Source: a virus
Length of the DNA stretch: 64,000 bases
IMG/VR virus record: IMGVR_UViG_3300042402_001861
Coordinates: 113,365 to 177,364 of that record
Direction: 5' to 3' (one strand)
This document shows, piece by piece, positions 58,301-64,000 of the stretch. The notes under the pieces are model-generated. The model made no database searches, was not told where the DNA came from, and saw nothing but the letters and a program-made list of their open reading frames with translations. A program made the position numbers and the translations under genes. How positions within the stretch are numbered: position 1 is the first letter of the stretch; every line of letters starts with the position of its first letter.

Positions 58301-60860
58301 GGTACTGGGTTCAGTCAATTCTAGTGGACTGAGTGTCACAGGCTCTGCCATAATCACAGGTGGTGCCGATGTGTTTGGTGGATTGTTTGTTGATTCAGGT
58401 GGCTTGAGTGTCACGGGAGGTATTGCAGGAACTCTGTTGACTGCTGCACAACCCAACATCACATCAGTTGGTGTACTCAATGGTCTATCTGTAAACAATG
58501 GACTCAGCGTTACTGGTGGATTAAGTGTAACTGGTGGTTTTGTTCTCTATGGTCCTTTGACTTTGCCAGAAGGGACTCTGAATCTATCCATTATTAATGC
58601 ATCTAATGCGATTTCGATAACGGGAAATCTTTTCATCACGGGTGGCAATCTCACCGCAAATTCATTGTTTGCCAACCGTGCATCATTCTTGCAACCATTG
58701 ACCATCAGCAATGCCGGTGATGTGTCCTCGATTGGGAGCAGAAGCATAACATCTCATCATTTGAACTCCGATGTTCTCTATACGAGATCAATTGTTACAA
58801 GCAGCCCAACAGGAAACATCTACCTTGAAGGTCAAAATGTTTGGGTGAGAAATTCTGTGCTTACCATAACTGGACCGCATGGATTCGGAGCAGGAGCATC
58901 CGCTTATGTCTTGATAGACAGACCCGCTTATATCACGGGAAGTTCCACTCAATCCATTCGTGCCTTGACTTCCAAGGGGAATAACTCCTTTGAAAATGGA
59001 TACATTTGGTTAGGAAAGCAAGTAGACATGCCTTGGGATTGGTATTGGGGCTCTCCGTCCTACGGTCTGACATATCCCGGTTCAAATGTCTTTGATGTTG
59101 AATGCTATTTGCCGTCCGAATTCTTCAATACCACGACACATAACTTCAAATCAAGTTGGACAACAAGACTCGCAATAAACAAAGATCGTCCCGAGTCACC
59201 CGGTGTCTCTGGCGGAATAGTTTCTCCAATTCCAAGCGATTACAACATACTGAGACTTACTCAGAGAACAGCACCAACAGGAACCGTTTCTGCCGGACAC
59301 GGTTTTGTGGCACCTTCGGGTCTTTTGAATGTTGGTTACTCTGTATATGGTACAGGTGTGCCTATCATAAGTGATCCCAGATATGATGTTGTCTCTCTTG
59401 CGGTAGCAACTACTGGCCCAACATCTGTGATCGGTGTAGTTGTTCATACCGGTGGTGTAGAAATTACTGGAAATTCTAGTTTCAATCAGGATTTGACTAT
59501 TCGAGGAAACCTCTTCGTATTTGGGTCTTATCCTGGTTCAACTGGTTCTTCTACAGGTGTCACGAGTTTGAACGGGCTTGTTGGTTCCTTGACATTGACT
59601 GGTGGAACTGGCGTTTCGGTAACCTCGGTTGGTACGAACATCTTGAGAATCAGTTTCTCTGGTGCGGGTTCATTCACCGGTGGCATCGAAGTTTATGGCG
59701 GTGCCAAAATTCAATCAGGTGGCATGAGTCTTACTGGCGGTGCATCGATTACTGGTGGCCTAACGGTATATGGCAGTTCGATGATGGCAAACGGTCTGAG
59801 TGTGACGGGCGGAATGTATCTCACGGGAGGAATGACTGCTTACGGTCGATTGAATCTCCAAAGTGGGTTAGATGTCGATAGCGGTTTGGTTAATATTCGA
59901 AATGGTTGTGTCTTTCAGTCATCGATAAATTCTGTTGACTTCTATCCTGATGTCTATTTTACCAGCAACAGCACTATAAGGATGTTGTCTGGAACAAATT
60001 TCTTGGGATTGGGAATCAGCGGCGGTGCAACTGCATACGGTGGAATCAAGATACAGAGCGGTGGATTGAGCGTAACTGGCGGCATCGATGTCACCGGTGG
60101 TGCTACCGTGTTTGGAGAAATGGATGTCGGCAATGGGATTAGTGTAACTGGTGGCATGGCGATTACCGGAGCGATTGTTTCGTTCGGTGGAGTACAGATC
60201 AACAGCGGGGGGTTGAGTGTAACTGGTGGAGCAAGAATTCAAGGACTATTGACAGTTACTGGAACAAACTCATTGACCGTGTTTGGTGGATTCCGTGTTG
60301 AAAATGGTGTCAGTATCACAGGCGGAATAGATGTTACTGGTGGTGCAACGGTGTTTGGAACAATCAATGCCGGTAATGGCATTAGTGTAACTGGCGGAGC
60401 AATAGTAACCGGGTCAGCAGACATCTTTGGTGGACTCTTCGTTGACTCTGGTGGCTTGAGTGTCACGGGTGGTGCAAGCATCACCGGAAACATCAGGATC
60501 AATGCCTCTTCTCTTTCTCCTGTTGGAGCCGCACCTTCGGCAACCGTTCGAGCATGGGTAAACTACAATCAGGCAACTCCTTCGACAAGAGGAAGCATGA
60601 ATGTCTCAAGCGTTTCGGACAATGCAGCAGGTCTTTTCTCGTTGAATTACACCACAAATCTATCAACCACGGGTTATGCTGTTTCGGCAATAGGAGAAAG
60701 AGTGGGTGCCAACGGAACAACATTGGTAGTTCTGCAAAATACCACCAATCCTCTAGGGACAACCGGTGTTGCTTTGCAGACGATTGAAAATGCCGGAGGT
60801 GCTGGTGTTCCCGGCACAAACACCGATTTAACTTATGTCACCATCATAGTGGTTCAATGA
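52362..60860 (+). CDS. Giant repeat-rich tail fibre protein (2832 aa)
   Basis: 2832 residues from the ATG overlapping the previous stop. Residues 1-50 (IIIKLKRGVSGGAAPTGLTH, then GELAINTTDVRLYVG) are the common phage fibre attachment module. A long array follows, built on GLSVTGG, GIAGTLLTAAQTNITSVG and STAGLTSSQRINITNGG units; I count about 40 copies of GLSVTG. Unique islands interrupt it: an ENVLIEDNFIVLNSNATV module (nt 54600-54830), two NVGI-type modules (nt 57400 and 58240) and a larger unique region (nt 58600-59560). No protease or sialidase head is visible. Such fibres bind the cell surface. It would form a very long trimeric fibre. Confidence 0.92.
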   Translation: MGAEDIIIKLKRGVSGGAAPTGLTHGELAINTTDVRLYVGSLTGSVLAINNRFFTGATAPDYPIEGDRWYNGTYESAYISGSWQAVGGGGGTGSFNPANLLMFVAGASGSGGITFSGNFTITNNLGGTTEILNGLTVVGGITGSILTATQPNITLVGILSSLTASGLISANAGLSASNLFVTNGATFGSNIYAPNMVTGVNGITGAVTITSGSNITITQSGKQITIAAAATPATLATSSVTGVASFRAADFDVSVTGSVSLTGTVARTNVSQTFTGLQTFGSGISGNGITGTLLTSTQPNITLLGSLSALTAANVQVSGGGLSVTGGIAGTIVTASQPNITAIGTLSSFSTAGLTSFERINITNGGLSASGPVFIQSNGLSVTGGIAGTLLTAAQTNITSVGVLNGLSVNNGLSVTGSLVVTGSADIFGGLFIDSGGLSVTGGIAGTIVTPSQTNITSVGVLNGLSVNNGLSVTGGISVTGGVSVGGGGLSVTGGIAGTLLTSAQTNITSVGTLSNLTATNVQISSGGLSVTGGLSVTGGETLFGGSRIQSGGLSVTGGIAGTLVTAVQTNITSVGTLTSLSTAGLTSSQRINITNGGLSAAGPIFIQSNGLSVTGGIAGTLLTAAQTNITSVGTLSNLTATNVQISSGGLSVTGGLSVTGGSTLFGGGTIQSGGLSVTGGIAGTLLTAAQPNITSVGTLTSLNSSGLISTTAGLSGNSLNIAAGATFNGAVRIFGDLLVSGGITTTVSENVLIEDNFIVLNSNATVADSGGIEVYRGPAATNRILRWNESSGTWQYTNDGTTYFNIAAAGALPLASATVTGVASFGNEFVVSALGAVSLTSNYVRSVNGVTGGVTGVAWNFLPQTFTGYQSFSSGVSSSNLYVSTGATFAGGVNISSGGLSVTGGIAGTIVTPSQTNITTVGSLVSLSTAGLTSSQRINITNGGLSAAGPVFIQSNGLSVTGGIAGTLLTATQTNITSVGVLNGLSVNNGLSVTGSMVVTGSADIFGGLFVDSGGLSVTGGIAGTLLTAAQTNITSVGTLTSLASAGLTSSQRINITNGGLSAAGPVFIQSNGLSVTGGIAGTLLTAAQTNITSVGVLNGLSVNNGLSVTGGISITGGILQFGPSRIADGLSVTGSMVVTGGADIFGGLFVDSGGLSVTGGASITGGEAIFGGSRIQSGGLSVTGGIAGTLVTPSQTNITAVGSLVSLSTAGLTSSERINITNGGISAAGPVFIQSNGLSVTGGIAGILLTAAQTNITSVGVLNGLSVNNGLSVTGGVSITGGETIFGGSRIQSGGLSVTGSMVVTGSADIFGGLFVDSGGLSVTGGIAGTLVTSSQTNITSIGTLTSLSTAGLTSSERVNITNGGLSASGPVFIQSNGLSVTGGIAGTLLTAAQTNITTVGSLVSLSTAGLTSSQRINITNGGLSAAGPVFIQSNGLSVTGGIAGTLITPSQTNITGLGTLTSLSTAGLTSSERVNITNGGLSAAGPVFIQSNGLSVTGGIAGTLLTPAQTNITSVGVLNGLSVNNGLSVTGSMVVTGGESIFGGSRIQSGGLSVTGSATITGGLNAYGQLSAYNGIEILQSGLRVSKGGIDTNLGVTFGNPAYGFGDDPVINLYRGTNELLRIGAARGGSFLGGLNNVYVFDILGPNAAQTRAINFRRGTNFDGASASNHVTIMSFDTSDNVGIRTASPGATFDVAGTLRASGIGTFTSGLTTNNLYVSQGTTFASGINIASGGISVTGGIAGTITNPSQNNITAVGSLVSLSTAGLTSSQRVNITNGGLSAGGGIWVQSGGISVTGGIAGTLLTAAQTNITSVGVLNGLSVNNGLSVTGGISITGGLLQFGPSRIADGLSVTGGVNITGGANFFGNIIANGGVTAYGGVSTPRILFGNTGANSISAIYDFDTYDTLSFEGSAGQLFSIYNNLSSGTIFSVNDISGIPSIEVNADGTVLLAGFTGNVGIGITSASGTEKVHVGGSLRVLGSVNSSGLSVTGSAIITGGADVFGGLFVDSGGLSVTGGIAGTLLTAAQPNITSVGVLNGLSVNNGLSVTGGLSVTGGFVLYGPLTLPEGTLNLSIINASNAISITGNLFITGGNLTANSLFANRASFLQPLTISNAGDVSSIGSRSITSHHLNSDVLYTRSIVTSSPTGNIYLEGQNVWVRNSVLTITGPHGFGAGASAYVLIDRPAYITGSSTQSIRALTSKGNNSFENGYIWLGKQVDMPWDWYWGSPSYGLTYPGSNVFDVECYLPSEFFNTTTHNFKSSWTTRLAINKDRPESPGVSGGIVSPIPSDYNILRLTQRTAPTGTVSAGHGFVAPSGLLNVGYSVYGTGVPIISDPRYDVVSLAVATTGPTSVIGVVVHTGGVEITGNSSFNQDLTIRGNLFVFGSYPGSTGSSTGVTSLNGLVGSLTLTGGTGVSVTSVGTNILRISFSGAGSFTGGIEVYGGAKIQSGGMSLTGGASITGGLTVYGSSMMANGLSVTGGMYLTGGMTAYGRLNLQSGLDVDSGLVNIRNGCVFQSSINSVDFYPDVYFTSNSTIRMLSGTNFLGLGISGGATAYGGIKIQSGGLSVTGGIDVTGGATVFGEMDVGNGISVTGGMAITGAIVSFGGVQINSGGLSVTGGARIQGLLTVTGTNSLTVFGGFRVENGVSITGGIDVTGGATVFGTINAGNGISVTGGAIVTGSADIFGGLFVDSGGLSVTGGASITGNIRINASSLSPVGAAPSATVRAWVNYNQATPSTRGSMNVSSVSDNAAGLFSLNYTTNLSTTGYAVSAIGERVGANGTTLVVLQNTTNPLGTTGVALQTIENAGGAGVPGTNTDLTYVTIIVVQ
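53318..58530 (+). repeat. Degenerate tandem repeat array within the giant fibre gene
   Basis: Units of roughly 60-160 bases recur many times with high nucleotide identity, for example GGCTTGAGTGTCACGGG and ACCAACATCACATCGGT elements in changing order. Sparser copies continue to about 60480. The shuffled unit order suggests past internal recombination. Confidence 0.85.
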
Positions 60861-60893
60861 CATATCTACTATTAAGAAACGGAGGGAATACAC

Positions 60894-61103
60894 ATGGCTT
60901 TGTCTGACATTTCAAAGAGGGTGGTATCTGTCAATGACGATGGAACGATTCGGATATTGATTCCTACTCCTGAGTATCTTGAAAATCACACAATAGAGGA
61001 TTTGATAGCAAAGGACATCCCTCCCGGGATTCAATACTACATCATCGATGCATCGGAGATGCCCACCGACAGAACATTCAGGAATGCATGGACATGGGAA
61101 TAA
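60894..61103 (+). CDS. Small fibre-associated protein
   Basis: 69 residues, GGAGGG ribosome site. TIRILIPTPEYLENHTIEDL and an AWTWE end match small proteins that sit between tail fibres and their assembly factors in many phages. Overlaps the next gene by ten bases. Possibly a fibre chaperone. Confidence 0.6.
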   Translation: MALSDISKRVVSVNDDGTIRILIPTPEYLENHTIEDLIAKDIPPGIQYYIIDASEMPTDRTFRNAWTWE

Positions 61104-61345
61104 AGATAAACATCGAGAAGGCCAAGGAGATATCCCACGACATTCGCAGGCGAGTTCGTGCAAAGGAATTTGAACCACTTGACAACATCATTGCCAAGCG
61201 CATTCCGGGCACACCTGAGGCAGCCGTGGAGGTGCAGCGGCAGGAAATCCGCGACCGCTATGCCGCCATTCAAGAGCAGATAGATGCCGCCGAAACCGTG
61301 GAAGAATTGAAGGCTTTGCCGATATTTGATAATCGAAACACCTGA
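61094..61345 (+). CDS. Small helical fibre-assembly-like protein
   Basis: 83 residues starting MGIKINIEKAKEISHDIRRR; an ATG six bases earlier is possible but is too close to the AGGAA ribosome site. The pattern IKINxEKAKEIxxDxIR with a long helix and a TVEELKAL end is typical of small phage proteins paired with the preceding one near fibre genes. Role inferred as fibre assembly or attachment. Confidence 0.62.
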   Translation: MGIKINIEKAKEISHDIRRRVRAKEFEPLDNIIAKRIPGTPEAAVEVQRQEIRDRYAAIQEQIDAAETVEELKALPIFDNRNT

Positions 61346-61367
61346 ATTTCGTGTGTTTCTTTAGAAA

Positions 61368-61374
61368 CTAAATA
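61368..61374 (+). promoter_or_regulatory. T4-like late promoter box (CTAAATA)
   Basis: CTAAATA ends nine bases before the ATG at 61384. The predicted leader is about four bases with no ribosome site. Confidence 0.55.
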
Positions 61375-61383
61375 CTCGGCACT

Positions 61384-61812
61384 ATGCCCCTAAATTTCCC
61401 GTCTGGCCCAACTTCAGGTGCGATTTACTCGTTCAATGGCAAGACATGGACATGGAATGGATATGCCTGGGACATCCTCGTAGCCACCGTAGGAACCACA
61501 GGAACCGTTTCAACCATCAATGGCATTACCGCCGACTCGTTCGGCAATGTCACCCTTGAACTTGAGGATTTATCCAATGTCAACATCGGCTCCAAGCAGG
61601 ACGATGACATACTGCGTTGGGATGCCGACACTTCAAAGTGGATCACCCTGAGTTCGGGAGTCAGCGCAGGCAATTTTATAATTCTGTCAGCAGGAGGAAC
61701 CGCAGGAACGGGCAAGTTGCCTGCCGTGGATGGTTCCCTGCTCTTGGATGTCAACGCTTACTATTTGAGAAACAAATCACCAGATCAGATCACCGATGGC
61801 GGTTCGTTCTGA
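61384..61812 (+). CDS. Short fibre attachment protein
   Basis: 142 residues. MPLNFPSGPTSGAIYSFNGK with WTWNGYAWD is the same N-terminal module as in the fibre at 50827. The remainder (ITADSFGNVTLELEDLSNVN, DDDILRWDADTSKWITL) is a fibre shaft unit. It lacks a receptor head, so it may be a linker or a truncated fibre. Confidence 0.75.
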   Translation: MPLNFPSGPTSGAIYSFNGKTWTWNGYAWDILVATVGTTGTVSTINGITADSFGNVTLELEDLSNVNIGSKQDDDILRWDADTSKWITLSSGVSAGNFIILSAGGTAGTGKLPAVDGSLLLDVNAYYLRNKSPDQITDGGSF

Positions 61813-61815
61813 ATG

Positions 61816-61822
61816 CTAAATA
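61816..61822 (+). promoter_or_regulatory. T4-like late promoter box (CTAAATA)
   Basis: CTAAATA ends 43 bases before the ATG at 61866; an AGGAGA ribosome site follows. Confidence 0.5.
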
Positions 61823-61865
61823 ACCAGCCATCACCTCAACAATGGGTCAATAACAGGAGATAGAT

Positions 61866-63401
61866 ATGCCAAGAGAGAGTTTAATTCGTATTCTTCGTTC
61901 TACGACTACCGATGTCCCCGCAGGGTTGACATTCGGTGAACTTGCTTATTCTGATCTCAACGGCAAGTTGTTTGCAGGCAAGAACGATGGAACAAGTCTC
62001 TGGATTGGCGCTCAGGTAACCGGTGGTGACATTGCCAACGACAGCCCATACATGGTTCCGACCCAATCTGCGGTCAAGGCTTATGTTACAGGGGTGGTCG
62101 GTGGTGGATCAGGAGTTGTAAACAGCGTAAACGCAACCGGTGGTGCAATTACCATCACGGGTGACGGTGGTGCAATCAGCAATGTTCAGGTCAACAAGGC
62201 CAACACCATCACGGCTCGTCTTGCAAGCACATCCGTCACAGGTGTTGCATCTTTCTCTTCTGACAACTTTGCCGTTGATGCAAACGGACAAGTCACGGTA
62301 AAGAACGGCGGAATCGCCAACGACGAACTGGTTAATTCTTCAGTAACTGTCAACTCAGGTACAGGTCTTGCCGGTGGTGGTGCGGTTGCACTTGGTGGTT
62401 CCATCACCCTAACAAATATCGGCGTGGTCAGCCTAAACGGACTGACAGGTGCAAGAAGCCTGACAGGTGACGGTGGTGCAGTATACGGCGTGGGTAACGA
62501 CAGAATCGCTGCTCGTGTTGCAAGCACATCGCTCACAGGTGTGGCTTACTTCTCCTCCGACAACTTTGCCGTCGCTGGCGATGGCTTAGTCACCGTGAAG
62601 GATGGCGGCATCGCAAATGTTGAACTCGTCAATTCCTCGGTCACGGTGAATACGGGTGTTGGTCTTGATGGTGGTGGCACGGTTGCACTCGGCTCCTCCA
62701 TCACAATCAACAACAATGGTGTTCGTTCCTTCAATGGCGCAACGGGTGCAGTAACCTTCTCCGTCACGGGTGACGGTGGTGCGCTGTTTGGCACAGGAAA
62801 CGGCACAAGCACAAGCACTATTGCTGCCCGTGTTGCCACGGCAAGTCTTACCGGCGTTGCCTCCTTCAACAGCGGAAACTTCAACATCGGCTCTACGGGA
62901 CATGTGGAAATCAAGGCTGGTGGCGTAAGCAATACAAACCTTGCAAATTCCTCGGTTACCGTAAATGCTGGCGGCAGCAGCACCCTGAGCCTAGGAAACA
63001 CGCTTACGCTGACGGGTGGCGCTCAGGACAACATCAAGTTCACCAACAGCGGAAACACGATCACCGCCACGCTTTCGGACAATGTGACGATTTCCGGCAA
63101 CCTGACCGTCAATGGCACGGTCATGACGGCGAATGTCGATACCTTCACGGTCGAAGATTCGCTCATCATGCTTGCCACGGGAAACAACCTGAACAGCCTT
63201 GATATTGGCTTCTTCGGTCAATATGCACCATCAGGCGTAGGCGTTCAGTTCACGGGTCTGTTCCGTGATGCTGATGATGGAAAGTGGAACCTCTTCGCCG
63301 GATTGACAAGCGGCTCTGTGCCGGGAACCACGGTAAACAAGAGCGGTTCCGGTTACACGGTGGCAACACTCATCGCCAACATCGACGGCGGAACATTCTA
63401 A
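61866..63401 (+). CDS. Tail fibre protein with repeated SVTG shaft units
   Basis: 511 residues. The start PRESLIRILRSTTTDVPAGL with LTFGELAYSDLNGKLF is the fibre attachment module shared with 63466 and, more distantly, 52362. Three shaft units of the form STSVTGVASFSSDNFAV...VKNGGIANDELVNSSVTVN repeat at about 90-residue spacing. A SGNLTVNGTVMTANVDTFTV and LFRDADDGKWNLFAGL end is a common fibre domain. Confidence 0.85.
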   Translation: MPRESLIRILRSTTTDVPAGLTFGELAYSDLNGKLFAGKNDGTSLWIGAQVTGGDIANDSPYMVPTQSAVKAYVTGVVGGGSGVVNSVNATGGAITITGDGGAISNVQVNKANTITARLASTSVTGVASFSSDNFAVDANGQVTVKNGGIANDELVNSSVTVNSGTGLAGGGAVALGGSITLTNIGVVSLNGLTGARSLTGDGGAVYGVGNDRIAARVASTSLTGVAYFSSDNFAVAGDGLVTVKDGGIANVELVNSSVTVNTGVGLDGGGTVALGSSITINNNGVRSFNGATGAVTFSVTGDGGALFGTGNGTSTSTIAARVATASLTGVASFNSGNFNIGSTGHVEIKAGGVSNTNLANSSVTVNAGGSSTLSLGNTLTLTGGAQDNIKFTNSGNTITATLSDNVTISGNLTVNGTVMTANVDTFTVEDSLIMLATGNNLNSLDIGFFGQYAPSGVGVQFTGLFRDADDGKWNLFAGLTSGSVPGTTVNKSGSGYTVATLIANIDGGTF

Positions 63402-63409
63402 AAAACAAA

Positions 63410-63453
63410 GTAGACATCCCGAATCCATAAAACCGTGGGTTCGGGCTGTCTAC
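63410..63453. terminator. Long hairpin, probable terminator (possibly bidirectional)
   Basis: GTAGACA (63410-63416) pairs with TGTCTAC (63447-63453), enclosing CCCGAA/TTCGGG. It is flanked by an A-run on the left and ATACTTT on the right. Confidence 0.65.
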
Positions 63454-63465
63454 ATACTTTAGGTC

Positions 63466-64000
63466 ATGCCGAGAGAAAGTACCATACGAATCTACCGCTC
63501 GGATACGGCAGGAACAGTACCGTCCCTGACTGCCGGTGAAATCGCCATAAACATACCCGATAGTAGGCTCTTCGTGGGCAACTCTACGGGTGGGGTGATA
63601 CCATTCTTTGGAAATGGGGTCACGGGTGTCAATGGAATCACGGGTGCCGTTGTCTTGGCTCAAGGTTCTGGTATCAGCATCACCCCATCCGGTAAGCAAC
63701 TTACGATTGCTTCGACCATTACTCAATACACCGCACCTTTGGCTACCTCTAGCGTCACAGGTGTTGCTTCGTTCAGGGCAGCAGATTTTGATGTGTCTAC
63801 AACTGGTTCCGTGAGTTTGACCGGGAATGTTGCAAGAACCAATGTTGCACAGACATTCACGGCGATACAGTCATTCCCGAATGGACTTTCTGCCCAAGGC
63901 GCAACCTTTGCGGGAATGGTAAGTGTTGCCGATTTCTTGGCGAGAACTGTTGGTGGTGACGAGGGAGGTGAGATCAAACTTGGTCTTGCTCAAACAAACA
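63466..64000 (+). CDS. Tail fibre protein, 3'-truncated by the window edge
   Basis: At least 178 residues and open at the window end. MPRESTIRIYRSDTAGTVPS with GEIAINIPDSRLFVG is the fibre attachment module. The following GNGVTGVNGITGAVVL, ATSSVTGVASFRAADFDVS and VARTNVAQTFTAIQSF closely match residues of the giant fibre at nt 52950-53200. It is therefore a paralogue of the giant fibre's front end. Confidence 0.82.
   Translation, partial: MPRESTIRIYRSDTAGTVPSLTAGEIAINIPDSRLFVGNSTGGVIPFFGNGVTGVNGITGAVVLAQGSGISITPSGKQLTIASTITQYTAPLATSSVTGVASFRAADFDVSTTGSVSLTGNVARTNVAQTFTAIQSFPNGLSAQGATFAGMVSVADFLARTVGGDEGGEIKLGLAQTN

Noticed and set aside
53486-58498. Long minus-strand reading frames rich in PPVTLKPP
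   Set aside because: They are antisense readings of the fibre repeats and have no ribosome sites or promoters.
1-64000. Integrase, repressor or other lysogeny genes
   Set aside because: None seen on either strand; the gene content is that of a lytic T4-like phage in this window.

Overview
This window is part of the genome of a large T4-like tailed phage (myovirus type). The evidence is a T4-type replication set: sliding clamp gp45, clamp loader gp44/gp62, RegA translational repressor, family B DNA polymerase gp43, UvsX recombinase, gp41 helicase and gp61 primase. T4-type late promoter boxes (TATAAATA, GATAAATA, CTAAATA) and several tail-fibre genes agree with this. The host looks Gram-negative: the phage encodes a signal-peptide outer-membrane beta-barrel protein, two lipoproteins and an exported lysozyme. 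A subtilase ends in a two-repeat dockerin-like domain of the kind I associate with Planctomycetota (Phycisphaerae), so a planctomycete host is my best inference. It is not proven.

Layout. 1-7.6 kb: small unknown genes, several with an N-terminus like the T4 capsid-targeting propeptide, a minus-strand PD-(D/E)XK-like nuclease, and an early-promoter outer-membrane protein. 7.7-9.0 kb: one unknown gene, then tRNA-Leu(CAA), tRNA-Gly(TCC), an unidentified structured RNA candidate and tRNA-Asn(GTT). 9.0-11.3 kb: two exported serine proteases. 11.3-23.2 kb: replication and nucleotide genes (gp45, gp44, gp62, regA, dUTPase, a DUF1599-like protein, exported lysozyme, SpeD-like decarboxylase, HNH nucleases, a DNA methyltransferase split by an HNH gene, gp43, an M14/AstE-like metallohydrolase, UvsX). 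23.1-33.5 kb: a sugar and glycosyltransfer cluster built from an ancient duplicated module, including two GT15 (KRE2/MNT1-like) mannosyltransferase homologues, GDP-mannose dehydratase, two FkbM methyltransferases, a kinase-aldolase fusion, a sugar nucleotidyltransferase and a GDPD-like protein. 33.5-36.0 kb: gp41, a zinc-ribbon protein, tRNA-Ile(TAT) and a GroES-like protein. 36.1-48.1 kb: a ligase-fold protein, a 1061-residue nucleotidyltransferase/ATP-grasp/aspartyl-peptidase fusion, virion proteins, a lipoprotein with membrane helices, gp61 primase, a core-like protein and ThyX. 48.1-64 kb: collagen-like and repeat-rich tail fibres, including a single 2832-residue protein.

How it fits together. 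Two promoter classes can be read by eye. Sigma70-like TTGACN-(16-18)-TATACT promoters precede gp45, dut, uvsX, gp41, gp61, the tRNAs and the outer-membrane protein. T4-like late boxes precede virion genes, exported proteases and genes for putatively packaged proteins. At several genes the promoter sits so close that transcription should start at or within a few bases of the ATG, which predicts leaderless mRNAs. Several enzymes (ligase-fold protein, ATP-grasp fusion, papain-like protein, PD-(D/E)XK protein) carry a possible capsid-targeting N-terminus and may be injected with the DNA.
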